64,000 nt of DNA from Cellulosimicrobium arenosum (GTDB lineage: Bacteria > Actinomycetota > Actinomycetes > Actinomycetales > Cellulomonadaceae), in NCBI RefSeq assembly GCF_014837295.1, contig NZ_JACYHB010000011.1:1-64000 (forward strand). The letters are read 5' to 3'. Positions 8,099 to 17,712 of the stretch are shown in pieces. Made by a program: the position numbers and the translations under genes. How positions within the stretch are numbered: the first letter of the stretch is position 1; the number at the start of each line of letters is the position of its first letter. A model generated the notes under the pieces. The model had not been told where the DNA came from. It searched no databases and worked only from the letters and a program-made list of their open reading frames with translations.

Positions 8099-8797
8099 GT
8101 GCGCAGCAAGACACCGGTGCTCGAGACCGCGATCCTCGGCCTGCTCAACGGCTCGCCGCTGCACGGGTACGAGCTGCGCAAGCGGCTCAACCTCATGCTC
8201 GGATCGTTCCGCGCCCTGTCCTACGGCTCGCTGTACCCCGCGCTCAAGTCGCTGGTCGCCCGTGGACTGATCAGCGGCAACGAGCAGCCCGCGTCCTCGA
8301 CGACGCCTCCCGTGCGCCCCCTGTCGGGACGCCGCGCACGGATCGTCTACGAGCTGACGGCGGACGGCAAGGAACAGCTCCAGAGCGTGCTGGCCTCCTC
8401 CGGGCCGGCCGCATGGGAGGACGAGAGCTTCGACGTCCGGTTCGCGTTCTTCGCGCAGACCGACGCCGAGACCCGCATCCGCATCCTCGAGGGCCGGCGC
8501 ATCCGGCTCACGGAGAGGTTGGAGGCGGTCAGGGAGTCCGCGGCTCGCACCCGCGAGCGGCTCGACGAGTACACCCTCGAGCTGCAGCGCCACGGACTCG
8601 ATCAGGTCGAGCGCGAGGTGCGCTGGCTCGACGGTCTCATCACCACCGAGCGCGACCGCTCCTACGGGCAGACCCGTACGAGCGGCCGCGCACGAACCAG
8701 CAGCACCCCGCACCCCGCGGACACACCAGAACAGGAGCCCGACGGCGCACGGCGTCCCGAGGACCCTGGAACTTCGAGAACCAAGGAGCGAGGATGA
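8099..8797 (+). CDS. PadR-family transcriptional regulator
   Basis: DNA-binding regulator with an N-terminal winged helix ([26 protein letters not shown], then [18 protein letters not shown]) and a C-terminal helical dimerisation region (about residues 110-180). 232 residues from a GTG at 8099 preceded by GGGGGTGGGA; an upstream in-frame ATG would add about 50 residues through the operator and is unlikely. Its stop overlaps the ino1 start as ATGA, so the two proteins are translationally coupled. A PadR gene next to inositol-phosphate synthase is a recurring actinobacterial pairing, which suggests it controls inositol synthesis; the ligand is unknown. The C-terminal about 35 residues are Pro/Thr/Arg-rich and probably disordered. 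Confidence 0.9.
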   Translation: MRSKTPVLETAILGLLNGSPLHGYELRKRLNLMLGSFRALSYGSLYPALKSLVARGLISGNEQPASSTTPPVRPLSGRRARIVYELTADGKEQLQSVLASSGPAAWEDESFDVRFAFFAQTDAETRIRILEGRRIRLTERLEAVRESAARTRERLDEYTLELQRHGLDQVEREVRWLDGLITTERDRSYGQTRTSGRARTSSTPHPADTPEQEPDGARRPEDPGTSRTKERG

Positions 8798-9885
8798 CCT
8801 CCATCCGCGTCGCCATCGTCGGCGTAGGCAACTGCGCATCGTCCCTCGTGCAGGGCGTCCACTTCTACCGTGACGCCGACCCGGGCAGCACCGTGCCGGG
8901 CCTCATGCACGTCCAGTTCGGCGACTACCACGTGTCGAGCCTGGATTTCGTGGCGGCGTTCGACGTCGACGCGAAGAAGGTCGGGTTCGACCTCTCCGAG
9001 GCGATCAACGCCTCCGAGAACAACACCATCAAGATCGCTGACGTCCCGCCGCTCGGCGTGACGGTCCAGCGGGGCCCGACGCTCGACGGCATCGGCAAGT
9101 ACTACGCCGAGACGATCGAGGAGTCGACGGCCGAGGCGGTCGACGTCGTCGCCACGCTGCGCGAGTCCCGCGCCGACGTGCTGGTCTGCTACCTGCCGGT
9201 CGGGTCCGAGGCCGCGGCGAAGTTCTACGCGCAGTGCGCGATCGACGCGGGCGTCGCGTTCGTCAACGCGCTCCCCGTGTTCATCGCGTCCGACCCGGAG
9301 TGGGCCGCGAAGTTCGAGGAGGCCGGCGTGCCGATCGTCGGCGACGACATCAAGTCGCAGGTCGGCGCCACGATCACGCACCGCGTGCTCGCGAAGCTGT
9401 TCGAGGACCGCGGCGTCGTGCTGGACCGCACGTACCAGCTCAACGTCGGCGGCAACATGGACTTCAAGAACATGCTCGAGCGCGAGCGCCTGGAGTCGAA
9501 GAAGGTCTCGAAGACGCAGGCCGTGACCTCCAACCTCACCGGCGCTCTCGCCGGCAAGAAGGAGGACCGCAACGTCCACATCGGCCCGTCGGACTACGTC
9601 GCGTGGCTCGACGACCGCAAGTGGGCGTACGTCCGCCTCGAGGGCCGCGCGTTCGGCGAGGTCCCGCTGAACCTTGAGTACAAGCTCGAGGTCTGGGACT
9701 CCCCCAACTCCGCCGGCATCATCATCGACGCGGTCCGCGCGGCGAAGATCGCCAAGGACCGCGGCGTCGGCGGCCCGATCCTCTCGGCCTCGACGTACTT
9801 CATGAAGTCCCCGCCGGTCCAGATGGAGGACACGAAGGGCCGGGCGCAGCTGGAGTCCTTCATCGCCGGGGACGTGGAGCGCTGA
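8794..9885 (+). CDS. ino1: Inositol-3-phosphate synthase
   Basis: Cytoplasmic NAD-dependent isomerase converting glucose 6-phosphate to 1D-myo-inositol 3-phosphate, the precursor of phosphatidylinositol lipids and mycothiol in actinobacteria. 363 residues, the usual length of the short prokaryotic type. Visible features are the NAD-binding GVGNCASS at the N-terminus, the central [11 protein letters not shown], the LNVGGNMDF segment and the active-site region [17 protein letters not shown]. Start ATG at 8794 overlaps the padR stop by four bases. Mycothiol demand links it functionally to the thiol system encoded further on (trxB/trxA). Confidence 0.95.
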   Translation: MTSIRVAIVGVGNCASSLVQGVHFYRDADPGSTVPGLMHVQFGDYHVSSLDFVAAFDVDAKKVGFDLSEAINASENNTIKIADVPPLGVTVQRGPTLDGIGKYYAETIEESTAEAVDVVATLRESRADVLVCYLPVGSEAAAKFYAQCAIDAGVAFVNALPVFIASDPEWAAKFEEAGVPIVGDDIKSQVGATITHRVLAKLFEDRGVVLDRTYQLNVGGNMDFKNMLERERLESKKVSKTQAVTSNLTGALAGKKEDRNVHIGPSDYVAWLDDRKWAYVRLEGRAFGEVPLNLEYKLEVWDSPNSAGIIIDAVRAAKIAKDRGVGGPILSASTYFMKSPPVQMEDTKGRAQLESFIAGDVER

Positions 9886-9905
9886 TCCGGAGCGCAGCAG
9901 AGGTT

Positions 9906-9936
9906 GAGGGCCCGGCATGCTTTTCGCCGGGCCCTC
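9906..9936 (+). terminator. Terminator hairpin 1 after ino1
   Basis: Perfect 11-bp stem GAGGGCCCGGC / GCCGGGCCCTC with a 9-nt loop containing TTTT, 20 nt beyond the stop codon. Confidence 0.8.
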
Positions 9937-10005
9937 GGCCGTCGCGCAGCGCAGGATCAGCGCGACCATGAGGATCAGGCGCTGATCCCGAGTGCAGCAG
10001 AGGCT

Positions 10006-10036
10006 GAGGACCCGGCATGCTTTTCGCCGGGCCCTC
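10006..10036 (+). terminator. Terminator hairpin 2 (duplicate)
   Basis: Second copy of the hairpin, with one base change (GAGGACCCGGC) that puts a single A-C mismatch into the 11-bp stem. Confidence 0.65.
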
Positions 10037-10043
10037 GGCCGTC

Positions 10044-10068
10044 GGCCCGGCATGCTTTTCGCCGGGCC
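10044..10068 (+). terminator. Terminator hairpin 3 (duplicate)
   Basis: Third copy from the 35-bp internal duplication; perfect 8-bp stem GGCCCGGC / GCCGGGCC with the same loop. Confidence 0.65.
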
Positions 10069-10190
10069 CTCGGCCGTCGCGCAGCGCAGGATCAGCGCGA
10101 CCATGAGGATCAGGCGCTGATCCCGAGTGCAGCAGGGGTCGAGGGCTGAACCTGGCCGCTCGCGTCGCGGGCGGCGCTGGTGCGGCGGGA

Positions 10191-13100
10191 CTACGAGTGC
10201 CTGCGGCGGGCGAGCAGGACCCCGCCCGCGCCGAGCAGGACCAGGAGCAGTGCCGCGCCCGCCACGGCGATCACGTCCGCTCCCGTCGCGGGCAGCGGCC
10301 CCGGACCCGGGGTGGGCGTCGGGGTCGGGGTGGGCGTCGGCGGGTGCTTCGGGGTGAACTCGTTCGCCACACCGGCCACCTGCACGATCCCGTCGGCGTC
10401 GCCCGCTCCGCTGAGCGTGATCGTGCCGCTGATCACGGGGTCCTCCCAGGTACCCCCGTCGACGTCGGGAGCCGGGTCCTCGAAGACCGTGCACTCGGTG
10501 CCGACCGGCAGGTCCGCAGCCAACGTCTCGGTGCTCTCGCCCGCCTCGAGCGACCACGTGCCGTCCGTCACGACACCTTCGGGATCTGTGCACTGCCACG
10601 TCCCGGAGTACACGGTGTCCGCCGGGACCACGTCGCCGTCGTCGGTCAGGGACTTGGCGATCCGGAAGCCCGCGGCGGCCGGCGTGAACTCGTTGTCCAC
10701 CGTGACCACCGGGACCGGGTCGTTCGCCGCGACGCCCAGCGTCACCTCGGCGCTGACGACCGGGTCCACCCAGTCGCCACCGGCCTGGTCCGCGGGCGGG
10801 TCCTCCGTGACCGTGCAGACCGAGCCCACCGGCAGGTCCGTCGCCACCGTGACCGTCTCCCCCGCGATCAGCGTCCAGTCGCCCGACCCGACCTCGGTGT
10901 CCGCGTCGGGGTAGGTGCACACCCACTCCCCCGTGAACTGGGTCCCGTCCGGGACCAGGCTCCCGTCGTCGGTCAGGTTCTTGGTGATCGCGAAGCCCGT
11001 CGCGTCCGCGTCCAGCTCGTTGTCGACCGTCACCAGCGGGATCGGGTCGGCGTCACCCGCTCCGATCACGATCGGGTCCGAGACCACCGGGTCCACCCAC
11101 TCGCCGTCGTCCACGTCCGTCGGCGGGTCCTCCGTCACCGTGCACGTCGCACCGACGGGCATGTCCGTCGCGACCGTCGCCGTCTCCCCGGCCGTCACGG
11201 ACCACGTCCCGCTGCCGACCTCGGTGCCCGCGTCCGGGTACGTGCAGACCCAGGTCCCGGTGAACTCGGTGTCCGGGGGTACCAGGCCGCCGGTGTCCGT
11301 CAGCTCCTTGGTGATGTCGAAGCCCGACGACGGCACGCGCGTGTTCGTCACCGTCACCGTCGTGTCGGTCGAGCTCCCGTCGACGAGGAACCAGTCGTCC
11401 GGCTCGATCGTGACCTCGTAGCTCGGGTCCACGTCCGGCTCGGTGACCAGGATCTGCGCACCCGCCGGCAGCGTGCTCGGCGACTCGGGGACGTCCGCGC
11501 TCTCGCCGTCGGCGAGGGTCACGGTCTGGAACGGGTCGGACCCGAGCGGGTCGCCGCGGAAGTCCCGCGCCTGCACCTCGATCGTGAACTCCTGGTCCGG
11601 GTCGACGTACAGGTCGTCCGGGTTCTCCACGACCTTCTCGACGCTCGTGGACACGTCGGCGACGTAGCCGGCGTCGATGGTCGGGTCGTTGTGGCCCGGC
11701 GAGCCGGCGGTGTAGACGACCTGCCCGGTCGCCTGGTCCGCGTCGGAGTCCACCTGGTCCTCGGGACCTCGGTCGTCGGTCGGTCCCTGGACCGTGAGCG
11801 CGGCCTCCGTCCACGGGACCGCCCCGAACGTCGCGAACGACGGGTCGTTCGCGGCGAACACGTCGCCGGTGGTCGGTGCGACGAACTCGACGGTGTAGTC
11901 CCCGCCGTCGGGGTCGAAGCCCTCGATGGCGGGGTCGTCGGTCGCGAAGTAGTACTGCCCGTTCGCGTCCGTCGTCGAGGTGGCGATCGTCGCCCCCTGG
12001 GGGTCGAGGAGGTTGACGGTGACCCCGGGCAGGGGCGGCTCGTCGGCGTCCTGACGACCGTCCTGGTCGGCGTCGAACCACACCACGTTCCCGATCTGCA
12101 GCGGCGCGAGCGGGAGCAGGGTGGCGACGTCGCCGAGCCCACCGGCCTTCTTCACGGAGGCACCGGTCTCCGGACCGGAGATGATGCGGGCGTCCGCGCG
12201 CGAGCCGTCGTCCGTGCTGAACCAGGAGAACCCGTTGGTCCGGTACTCGCCGCCCGGGTCGTAGGCCGTCGAGAGGATCTGGTCGACGCCGGGGATCGTC
12301 GCCAGCGCTCCCGTCGTCGTCTCGTGGTGGACCGGCGGGATGCTGACGTAGTCCGGGTCCTGCCACTGGGCCGAGTAGACGTTCGTGTCCTCGAAGAACT
12401 CGCCGCCACCCGGGCCCTCCGCACGACCTCCCGGAGCGGTCGACTTCCCGGGGATCGATCCCGCGCTCTCGAGCGTGAACCCGCCCGCGCCGTCGGGCGC
12501 GGCGATCAGCGTGTCACCGTTGCTGTAGGCGGTGAAGCCGCCGCCCGTGCCGTTCGTCTCGCCGCCAGGCCCGTAGTAGTCCGCACCCATCTGCAGGGAG
12601 AAGCGGTCCTGGAGACCGACGACGAGCTCGCCGTCCGCGGTGAAGTCGATCGAGCTGAGGATCGGCTGCGCGTGCGCGACGCCCTCGGCGCCCTCGTTCT
12701 CGATCCCCCAGCCGGTCGCGTCGAACGTGTCCGTCCACGGGTGCCAGAGGCAGACCTCGACCGGGTCCGGCGGAGCCGACGGCGGTGACGTGTCCGTGCA
12801 CGACCGGCCCGGGCGCTCCCAGGGCAGCCCGTTCAGGTAGTCCATGCCGATCGTGAGGGCGGCCGGGGCCGTGGCCAGCGAAGCCAGGTCGGTCTCCGGT
12901 GCGCTGCGCACGACGCTCGTCATCGCGCTCGTCGGTGCGGTCGTGCCGCTGACGTGGCCGACGAGCACCTGTCCGTCGTGGACCTCGACGGCCCAGGGGC
13001 GGTCGTCGTCACCCAGGCCCAGGTCGATCTCGTCGACGAGCGACGCGCTCGCGATGTCGATGACGAGCAGCTGCTTGCTGTACAGGTTCATCGCGTACAG

Positions 13101-14192
13101 CAGGGTCTGGTCGGTGCTCACCGCCATGCCGCCGATGCCGACCTTGCCCGCCCACTCGTACCCGGTCGGGTCGAGGCCGGGGTTGTTCGGGTCGTCCGTG
13201 ATCGGCCGGCCCACGGGCGAGAGGTCGAGCCCGGGGGGCGCGACGTCGGTCAGGGTCGACACGTCGAGCCACTGCTCGACCGCGCCGGGCGTGCCGACGA
13301 GCCCGGTGCCCGGGTCCATGACGTCGGGGACGCGGTAGATCCCCCCGATACCGAGCGGCCCGAGGTCCGTGTGGCGCTTGAGCAGCGCGGCCGCGAGCAC
13401 GTCACCGGTGCTGCGCTGCGTGGCCATCCCCCACAGGGCGCCCGTGTCCTGGGTCTGGGCGAGGACGACACCGTTGCGGAGATAGCTGGAGACGCGGTCC
13501 GGGCTCGCGGGGTCGGGCTCGAGGTTGAACGCCGGGGCCTGCGAGACGTCGGTGTACTGGTCCTGCCACGGGTAGACCACGAGGGACTGCCAGGTCGCGG
13601 CGTACGGGTTGTCGCGCGTGCCCGCGTAGTGGATCGCGCTCACCACGGGGGTGTCGGTGCCCGCGGACGAGAAGTCTCCCGGCGCGTTGATCCCGAAGTC
13701 CGCGTCCGTGTCGCCGATCGTGACGAGCTGCACGTCGCTGCGGCTGTAGGTGCCCGACCCGTCCGCCGCGAGCAGGGAGTACGACGGGTGGTACCCCGCG
13801 GGCAGGTCGGAGAACGTGAGGCGGATCTCGTCGGTGTCCGCGCCCGTCACCGTCACGTCGTACGTGCCGTCCGCGCCCGACGTCGCCGTCCCGACCACGG
13901 TCTCGTCCCGGTCCACCGCCGTGACGAGCACCCCACCGATGCCGCGATCGACCGGGACGCCCGGCGCGACCGTCGTGTCCAGGAGCCCGTCGGAGTCGAA
14001 GTCGTGGAACACCGTGCCGGAGACGGACCCGTCGGCGGCGACCGCCGGGGCGACCGTGCCGGGCAGCCCGCCCGCGATGCCGACCGCCGCGAGGCTCAGG
14101 GCCACCAGCGCGGCGACGCGGGGCCGGGCCCGGTGGACCGCGCTGCGCGCGACGGCGCGTGCGTGCCGCGGTCGGTCCGGTGCACTCGTCAT
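10191..14192 (-). CDS. Large LPATG cell-wall-anchored surface protein with SdrD-B-like and DUF5979 repeats
   Basis: Secreted 1333-residue wall protein. A long Arg-rich signal peptide ends near AVAA (about 53). A Cna-B/SdrD-B-like domain follows ([17 protein letters not shown], about 55-140), then some 600 residues with beta-propeller-like stretches ([18 protein letters not shown]), a second SdrD-B domain ([19 protein letters not shown]), and at about 955-1280 three closely similar DUF5979-type repeats ([14 protein letters not shown]). A Pro/Thr stalk ([10 protein letters not shown]), LPATG near 1300, a hydrophobic segment and RRRHS complete the sortase signal. ATG at 14192 has GAGGAG upstream. 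Probably an adhesin or stalk-like structural protein; ligand unknown. Convergent with ino1. Confidence 0.85.
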   Translation of the reverse strand: MTSAPDRPRHARAVARSAVHRARPRVAALVALSLAAVGIAGGLPGTVAPAVAADGSVSGTVFHDFDSDGLLDTTVAPGVPVDRGIGGVLVTAVDRDETVVGTATSGADGTYDVTVTGADTDEIRLTFSDLPAGYHPSYSLLAADGSGTYSRSDVQLVTIGDTDADFGINAPGDFSSAGTDTPVVSAIHYAGTRDNPYAATWQSLVVYPWQDQYTDVSQAPAFNLEPDPASPDRVSSYLRNGVVLAQTQDTGALWGMATQRSTGDVLAAALLKRHTDLGPLGIGGIYRVPDVMDPGTGLVGTPGAVEQWLDVSTLTDVAPPGLDLSPVGRPITDDPNNPGLDPTGYEWAGKVGIGGMAVSTDQTLLYAMNLYSKQLLVIDIASASLVDEIDLGLGDDDRPWAVEVHDGQVLVGHVSGTTAPTSAMTSVVRSAPETDLASLATAPAALTIGMDYLNGLPWERPGRSCTDTSPPSAPPDPVEVCLWHPWTDTFDATGWGIENEGAEGVAHAQPILSSIDFTADGELVVGLQDRFSLQMGADYYGPGGETNGTGGGFTAYSNGDTLIAAPDGAGGFTLESAGSIPGKSTAPGGRAEGPGGGEFFEDTNVYSAQWQDPDYVSIPPVHHETTTGALATIPGVDQILSTAYDPGGEYRTNGFSWFSTDDGSRADARIISGPETGASVKKAGGLGDVATLLPLAPLQIGNVVWFDADQDGRQDADEPPLPGVTVNLLDPQGATIATSTTDANGQYYFATDDPAIEGFDPDGGDYTVEFVAPTTGDVFAANDPSFATFGAVPWTEAALTVQGPTDDRGPEDQVDSDADQATGQVVYTAGSPGHNDPTIDAGYVADVSTSVEKVVENPDDLYVDPDQEFTIEVQARDFRGDPLGSDPFQTVTLADGESADVPESPSTLPAGAQILVTEPDVDPSYEVTIEPDDWFLVDGSSTDTTVTVTNTRVPSSGFDITKELTDTGGLVPPDTEFTGTWVCTYPDAGTEVGSGTWSVTAGETATVATDMPVGATCTVTEDPPTDVDDGEWVDPVVSDPIVIGAGDADPIPLVTVDNELDADATGFAITKNLTDDGSLVPDGTQFTGEWVCTYPDADTEVGSGDWTLIAGETVTVATDLPVGSVCTVTEDPPADQAGGDWVDPVVSAEVTLGVAANDPVPVVTVDNEFTPAAAGFRIAKSLTDDGDVVPADTVYSGTWQCTDPEGVVTDGTWSLEAGESTETLAADLPVGTECTVFEDPAPDVDGGTWEDPVISGTITLSGAGDADGIVQVAGVANEFTPKHPPTPTPTPTPTPGPGPLPATGADVIAVAGAALLLVLLGAGGVLLARRRHS

Positions 14193-14332
14193 CCGGTGCT
14201 TCTCCTCGTGCCTCGCTGCCCGTCACACCCCCATGTGATCGCGCCCACCGATGGTTCGAGACCTACCATGCGCCATGACGCCCCTTCCGGCCACCGAGGC
14301 ACGGGCGAGATGGGGTAACGATCCGACATACG

Positions 14333-15571
14333 TCAGGAGGGGCGCAGAACCGTCCCGAGCGGCCGGTCCGGGGTGAACCCGGGGAGGACGAGGAACGCGC
14401 CGGACGCCGTCGTGCGCGCCAGGGACGTCAGGGCGTCGGCCTCGTCGAGCCGGAGCTGGGTGCGGACGAACGTGTCCAGGTCCCGCTGGAAGGACATGAA
14501 CAGCGCGCCCTGCTCGCCGCCGTCGGAGAACGAGTAGCTGCGCCGCAGCATGAGCGTGTCCAGGCCCGCGGGCAGCGGGTGCGCGCGCGAGACGTGCGCG
14601 TCGCGCGGGATGAGGAGGTTCCCGGCGTCGTCCTTGGCATGGATGTTGGGCTCCGTCGTCGCGTCACCACCCGACAGGGGCGCGCCCGTGGCGCGCACGC
14701 GCCCGACGGCGGCCTCCTGGTCGGCCACCGGCAGCGCCGTGAACGCGGCGGTGTCCAGGGGCATCTTCCGCACGACGAACGTCGTCGCGCCCGCGAGCGC
14801 CCCGTCCAGCCAGACGGCGGCATCGACGTCCGCGGCGGTGCGCGGGATGCTGAGCCCGTCGTGGAAGCCGACGACGTTGCGCGGCGCCGGCGCGTCCCCC
14901 GACTCGTCGCGCGGCACGACGAACCCGTGGACGCTCCAGCGCTCGGAGACACCGCCCCCGGCCGTCAGGGCCCGCACGACGGCGTCGCGCGCCAGCGCGA
15001 CGACCACGCCGTCGTCGGCGCGGACCAGGACGACCACGTCACCTCCGGTCGTCGCGTCGGTGAGGTCGTCCCGCCCGAAGGCGGGCAGCTCGGTCGCGGC
15101 CGGGGTGTCGGCACCGAGCAGGGCGGCGACCACGCGCGGACCGACCCCGACCGTGACGGTCAGCCGCGCCGGCCCGAGTCCCGCGAGCGCCCGGGAGGTC
15201 CCGTCGGCGAGGTCGGCGATCGTCTGCCCGACGACGTCGAGCCGGTCCGCGAGAGCGGTCGGGTCGGTCACGTCGAGGGTGACGACCTCCGCGTGCCGCT
15301 GGATCGCGTGCGGACGCACGACGCCGCCCTGGTGCGTCCCCTGGGCCGCGACGCGAGCCGTCGCGGTCCCCTCGTCGGGGCCGCCGCCGTCGGGACGGGC
15401 CTGGCCAGGTCCGGTGGCGGGGGCCGTCTCGCGGCCCGCGACCGTGCCGACGGCTGCGCCGGCCAGTCCGACGCCGCCGACGACGAAGGACCGCGCGAGG
15501 AACTGGCGCCGGCTGGCACCCGGCGCGTCCCCGGTGTCCTCGTCCTCGGTGCCCTGGCCCGCTGAGGTCAT
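14333..15571 (-). CDS. Dyp-type haem peroxidase, Tat-exported (EfeB-like)
   Basis: Haem peroxidase of the DyP superfamily. The 412-residue precursor has a twin-arginine signal (SRRQFLARSFVVGGVGLAGA, about residues 20-45), so it is exported folded with its haem. The peroxidase part carries the diagnostic GxxDG motif as GFHDG and a DAHVSRAHP segment corresponding to the family's haem-ligand region; the C-terminus (GALFMSFQRDLDTFV, FLVLPGF) is also typical. EfeB proteins usually sit in an efeUOB iron-uptake operon, but no efeU or efeO is nearby, so this one is an orphan and may act on dyes, phenolics or haem. Its start is 32 bp from the divergent gene at 15604. Confidence 0.9.
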   Translation of the reverse strand: MTSAGQGTEDEDTGDAPGASRRQFLARSFVVGGVGLAGAAVGTVAGRETAPATGPGQARPDGGGPDEGTATARVAAQGTHQGGVVRPHAIQRHAEVVTLDVTDPTALADRLDVVGQTIADLADGTSRALAGLGPARLTVTVGVGPRVVAALLGADTPAATELPAFGRDDLTDATTGGDVVVLVRADDGVVVALARDAVVRALTAGGGVSERWSVHGFVVPRDESGDAPAPRNVVGFHDGLSIPRTAADVDAAVWLDGALAGATTFVVRKMPLDTAAFTALPVADQEAAVGRVRATGAPLSGGDATTEPNIHAKDDAGNLLIPRDAHVSRAHPLPAGLDTLMLRRSYSFSDGGEQGALFMSFQRDLDTFVRTQLRLDEADALTSLARTTASGAFLVLPGFTPDRPLGTVLRPS

Positions 15572-15577
15572 GGGACG

Positions 15578-15597
15578 AGGGTAGGCGTCGGTAGGGT
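15578..15597. promoter_or_regulatory. Back-to-back leaderless-type -10 boxes
   Basis: In the 32-bp divergent gap, TACCCT on the minus strand (15583-15578) ends 6 nt before the peroxidase ATG, and TAGGGT on the plus strand (15592-15597) ends 6 nt before the ATG at 15604. Neither gene has a Shine-Dalgarno sequence, so both may be transcribed as leaderless mRNAs from overlapping promoters. Confidence 0.5.
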
Positions 15598-15603
15598 CGG
15601 GCC

Positions 15604-16926
15604 ATGCGTCGTTCCCGACTCGTGCCCGCGGCCGTGCTCGCCGCGGTGCTGCTGCTCGGGGCCTGCTCCCCGGACGGCGGTGAGGAGCTGCCCGACGCCG
15701 ACGCGGGGAGCGGGGACGTCAGGGTGCCCGCGGACGTGCCCACCATCCAGGAAGCGGTGGACCAGGCGGCCGACGGCGATGTCGTCGTCGTGGGACCGGG
15801 AACGTACACCGAGAGCGTGCAGATTCGTACGCCGAACCTCACGCTGCGCGGGACGGACCGCAACGGCGTGGTGATCGACGGCGGCCAGGTCCGGGGCAAC
15901 GGGATCGTCGTGACGGCCCCGGGCGTGACGGTGGAGAACCTCACGGTGCGGGGCCACAACCTCAACGGGATCCTCGTCACGGGCCTGACGGCGGACGGCG
16001 GCCTCGCGGCGGGCAGCGACGGGTACACGCGGCTCGACCCCGAGGAGTTCCCGCCGCTGCAGGGTTTCGCGGTGCGGTCCGTGACGACGTACAACAACGG
16101 GCTCTACGGCGTGTACGCGTTCGACGCGAACGACGGCGTGATCGAGGACAGCTATGCGTCGGGGCACGCGGACTCCGGGTTCTACGTGGGCCAGTGCCGG
16201 GACTGCCGGATCGTCGTGCGCGGCAACGTGGCGGAGCACAACGCGGTGGGCTACGAGCAGACGAACGCGAGCGACTCCGTGACGGTCGTGGGCAACAGGT
16301 TCACGGACAACCGGGTGGGGGCGTCGCTGCTGTCGGACTACCAGGAGGCGTTCGTGCCGCAGCACGGCACGACCTTCGCGGGGAACGTCGTCAGCGACAA
16401 CGCGCAGGCACAGACGCCCGCGGAGGCGAACGGCGTGTTCGGGGTGGGCGTCGCGGTCACGGGCGGGCAGGACGACGTCGTCGCGCGCAACCGCGTCGAG
16501 GACAACCCCGCCGCAGGCATCTGGATCGCCTCGACCGAGGACCTCGCGCCGGACGGCAACCGCATCGAGGGCAACGTCGCCCGCGGCAACGGCGTGGATC
16601 TCGCCTACACGGGCAGCGAGCGCGCGCCCGGCGCGGGGAGCTGCGCGGCGGACAACACGCTCGACACCACGCTCCCCGCGGACCTGCTCGACCTCTGGCC
16701 CTGCCCCGACGGCGGGACGCGCGCTCCCGGCGGGGCGCTCGACCTGCCCGAGGCGCCACCCGGCATCTCGTTCCGCGACGTGCCCGCGCCACCGGAGCAG
16801 CCCTCGATGACCGCGGCCGACCTCGACGCGGCGCCGGGGGCCCGCGCCCCCGCGGTCGACGCCGACGCCATCGCCGCGACCGGCGTCCCCGCCGCAGACC
16901 TCCTCGCCGACCGGGCCCGCTCGTGA
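15604..16926 (+). CDS. Right-handed beta-helix lipoprotein (NosD/PbH1-like)
   Basis: Predicted extracytoplasmic lipoprotein of 440 residues. A signal peptide ends in the lipobox LLGAC (Cys about 21). The body is a parallel beta-helix: VPADVPTIQEAVDQAADGDVVVVGPGTYTESV is the classic N-terminal cap of NosD-like and carbohydrate-active beta-helix proteins, followed by repeating rungs (LRGTDRNGVVIDGG, GIVVTAPGVTVENLTVRG, DNRVGASLLSD). No catalytic residues of a known lyase family are evident. Expression appears divergent from the peroxidase gene and coupled to the next lipoprotein through a GTGA overlap. Role unknown; ligand or metal binding at the cell surface is the reasonable guess. Confidence 0.8.
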   Translation: MRRSRLVPAAVLAAVLLLGACSPDGGEELPDADAGSGDVRVPADVPTIQEAVDQAADGDVVVVGPGTYTESVQIRTPNLTLRGTDRNGVVIDGGQVRGNGIVVTAPGVTVENLTVRGHNLNGILVTGLTADGGLAAGSDGYTRLDPEEFPPLQGFAVRSVTTYNNGLYGVYAFDANDGVIEDSYASGHADSGFYVGQCRDCRIVVRGNVAEHNAVGYEQTNASDSVTVVGNRFTDNRVGASLLSDYQEAFVPQHGTTFAGNVVSDNAQAQTPAEANGVFGVGVAVTGGQDDVVARNRVEDNPAAGIWIASTEDLAPDGNRIEGNVARGNGVDLAYTGSERAPGAGSCAADNTLDTTLPADLLDLWPCPDGGTRAPGGALDLPEAPPGISFRDVPAPPEQPSMTAADLDAAPGARAPAVDADAIAATGVPAADLLADRARS

Positions 16927-17699
16927 GGCCGGACCCCGTCGTGCGACGCGGCCGCACGCGGCGGCGCGCGACCGGCGTCGGGCTCGTGGTCGCGGCGGCC
17001 ACCGCCCTGGGGGCCTGCACCTCGGGGCCCGACGACGCGCCGTCGGGCAGCCGGGACGACGCACCGCGGGCGGTCACCCAGGACGAGGCGGACCGGCTCG
17101 CCGTGGCGCGGTTCAACGTCTACGACCAGCACTACGTCGACCTGGTCGCGACCGTCCCGGTGGAGGGGCAGACGCTGCGGCTCGACGGGACGGCGGACAC
17201 GCAGGCCCACGCCGCCTCCGCGCGCGTCGAGTCCAGCGACGGGCAGCACGCGCTGCTGCAGTGGACGCTCGCCGCGAAGGCGCTCTACCCGGTCGGGGCG
17301 GCCGACGACCCGGGGCTGGACCCGGCCGACCTCCCGGACCCGACGGCCCTGCCCGCCGACGGCTGGACCGTCGCGGGCCTGGGCCCGGACGACCCGCTGG
17401 ACGCGGCCCTCGTCGTGATCCTCAACCTGGCGTCCGACCGGCCGGAGAACGCGCAGCTGCTGCGGCAGAACGGCGCGCAGCGGGTGGGGACGCAGGAGAT
17501 CGACGGGACCGCGGTGGACGTGTTCACCGCACCCGCCGCGACGGGCGGCAGCGACGACCGGGTGCGCTGGTTCGTCGACGACCAGGGCGTGCTGCACCGC
17601 GTGGAGGCCGACGTCGGACGCGACGTGCCGCTCGTCGTGGACCTGACGCCGTCGCAGGCCACCGAGGTCCCGGTCATCGACGCTCTCGTCGAACCGTAA
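16923..17699 (+). CDS. Putative lipoprotein of unknown function
   Basis: 258 residues. An Arg-rich N-terminus and hydrophobic segment end in the lipobox ALGAC. The mature part (EADRLAVARFNVYDQHYVDLVATVPVEGQTLRLDGTADTQAHAASARVE) alternates short polar and hydrophobic stretches as in beta-sheet lipoproteins of the LppX/LprG kind, but I could not assign it to that family. GTG at 16923 overlaps the stop of the beta-helix lipoprotein gene by four bases, so the two are co-translated and probably act together. Confidence 0.7.
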   Translation: MRPDPVVRRGRTRRRATGVGLVVAAATALGACTSGPDDAPSGSRDDAPRAVTQDEADRLAVARFNVYDQHYVDLVATVPVEGQTLRLDGTADTQAHAASARVESSDGQHALLQWTLAAKALYPVGAADDPGLDPADLPDPTALPADGWTVAGLGPDDPLDAALVVILNLASDRPENAQLLRQNGAQRVGTQEIDGTAVDVFTAPAATGGSDDRVRWFVDDQGVLHRVEADVGRDVPLVVDLTPSQATEVPVIDALVEP

Positions 17700-17712
17700 C
17701 CTTGACGCCGTG
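17697..17712 (+). promoter_or_regulatory. Leaderless-type -10 box (TAACCT) before the MFS gene
   Basis: TAACCT at 17697-17702 ends 7 nt before the GTG at 17710 and includes the stop codon of the preceding gene. No Shine-Dalgarno sequence is seen. Confidence 0.4.

Larger units (their letters stand above)
9879..10135. repeat. Nested tandem duplication of the ino1 3' end with three terminator hairpins
   Basis: A 100-bp unit beginning at GCGCTGATCC, which spans the ino1 stop codon (9879-9978), is followed by a 135-bp second copy (9979-10113) and the first 22 bp of a third (10114-10135). The second copy is longer because 35 bp holding the hairpin are themselves duplicated. As a result 9909-10000 and 10044-10135 are identical over 92 bp. 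Each unit also has a GGATCAGCGC / GCGCTGATCC inverted repeat across its end. The stretch fills most of the 305-bp gap 9886-10190, which holds no gene. Confidence 0.85.

Noticed and set aside
14193-14332. Possible small gene between the surface protein and the peroxidase
   Set aside because: No frame with a start, ribosome-binding site and sensible composition; best read as the surface-protein promoter region and the 3' flank of the peroxidase gene.
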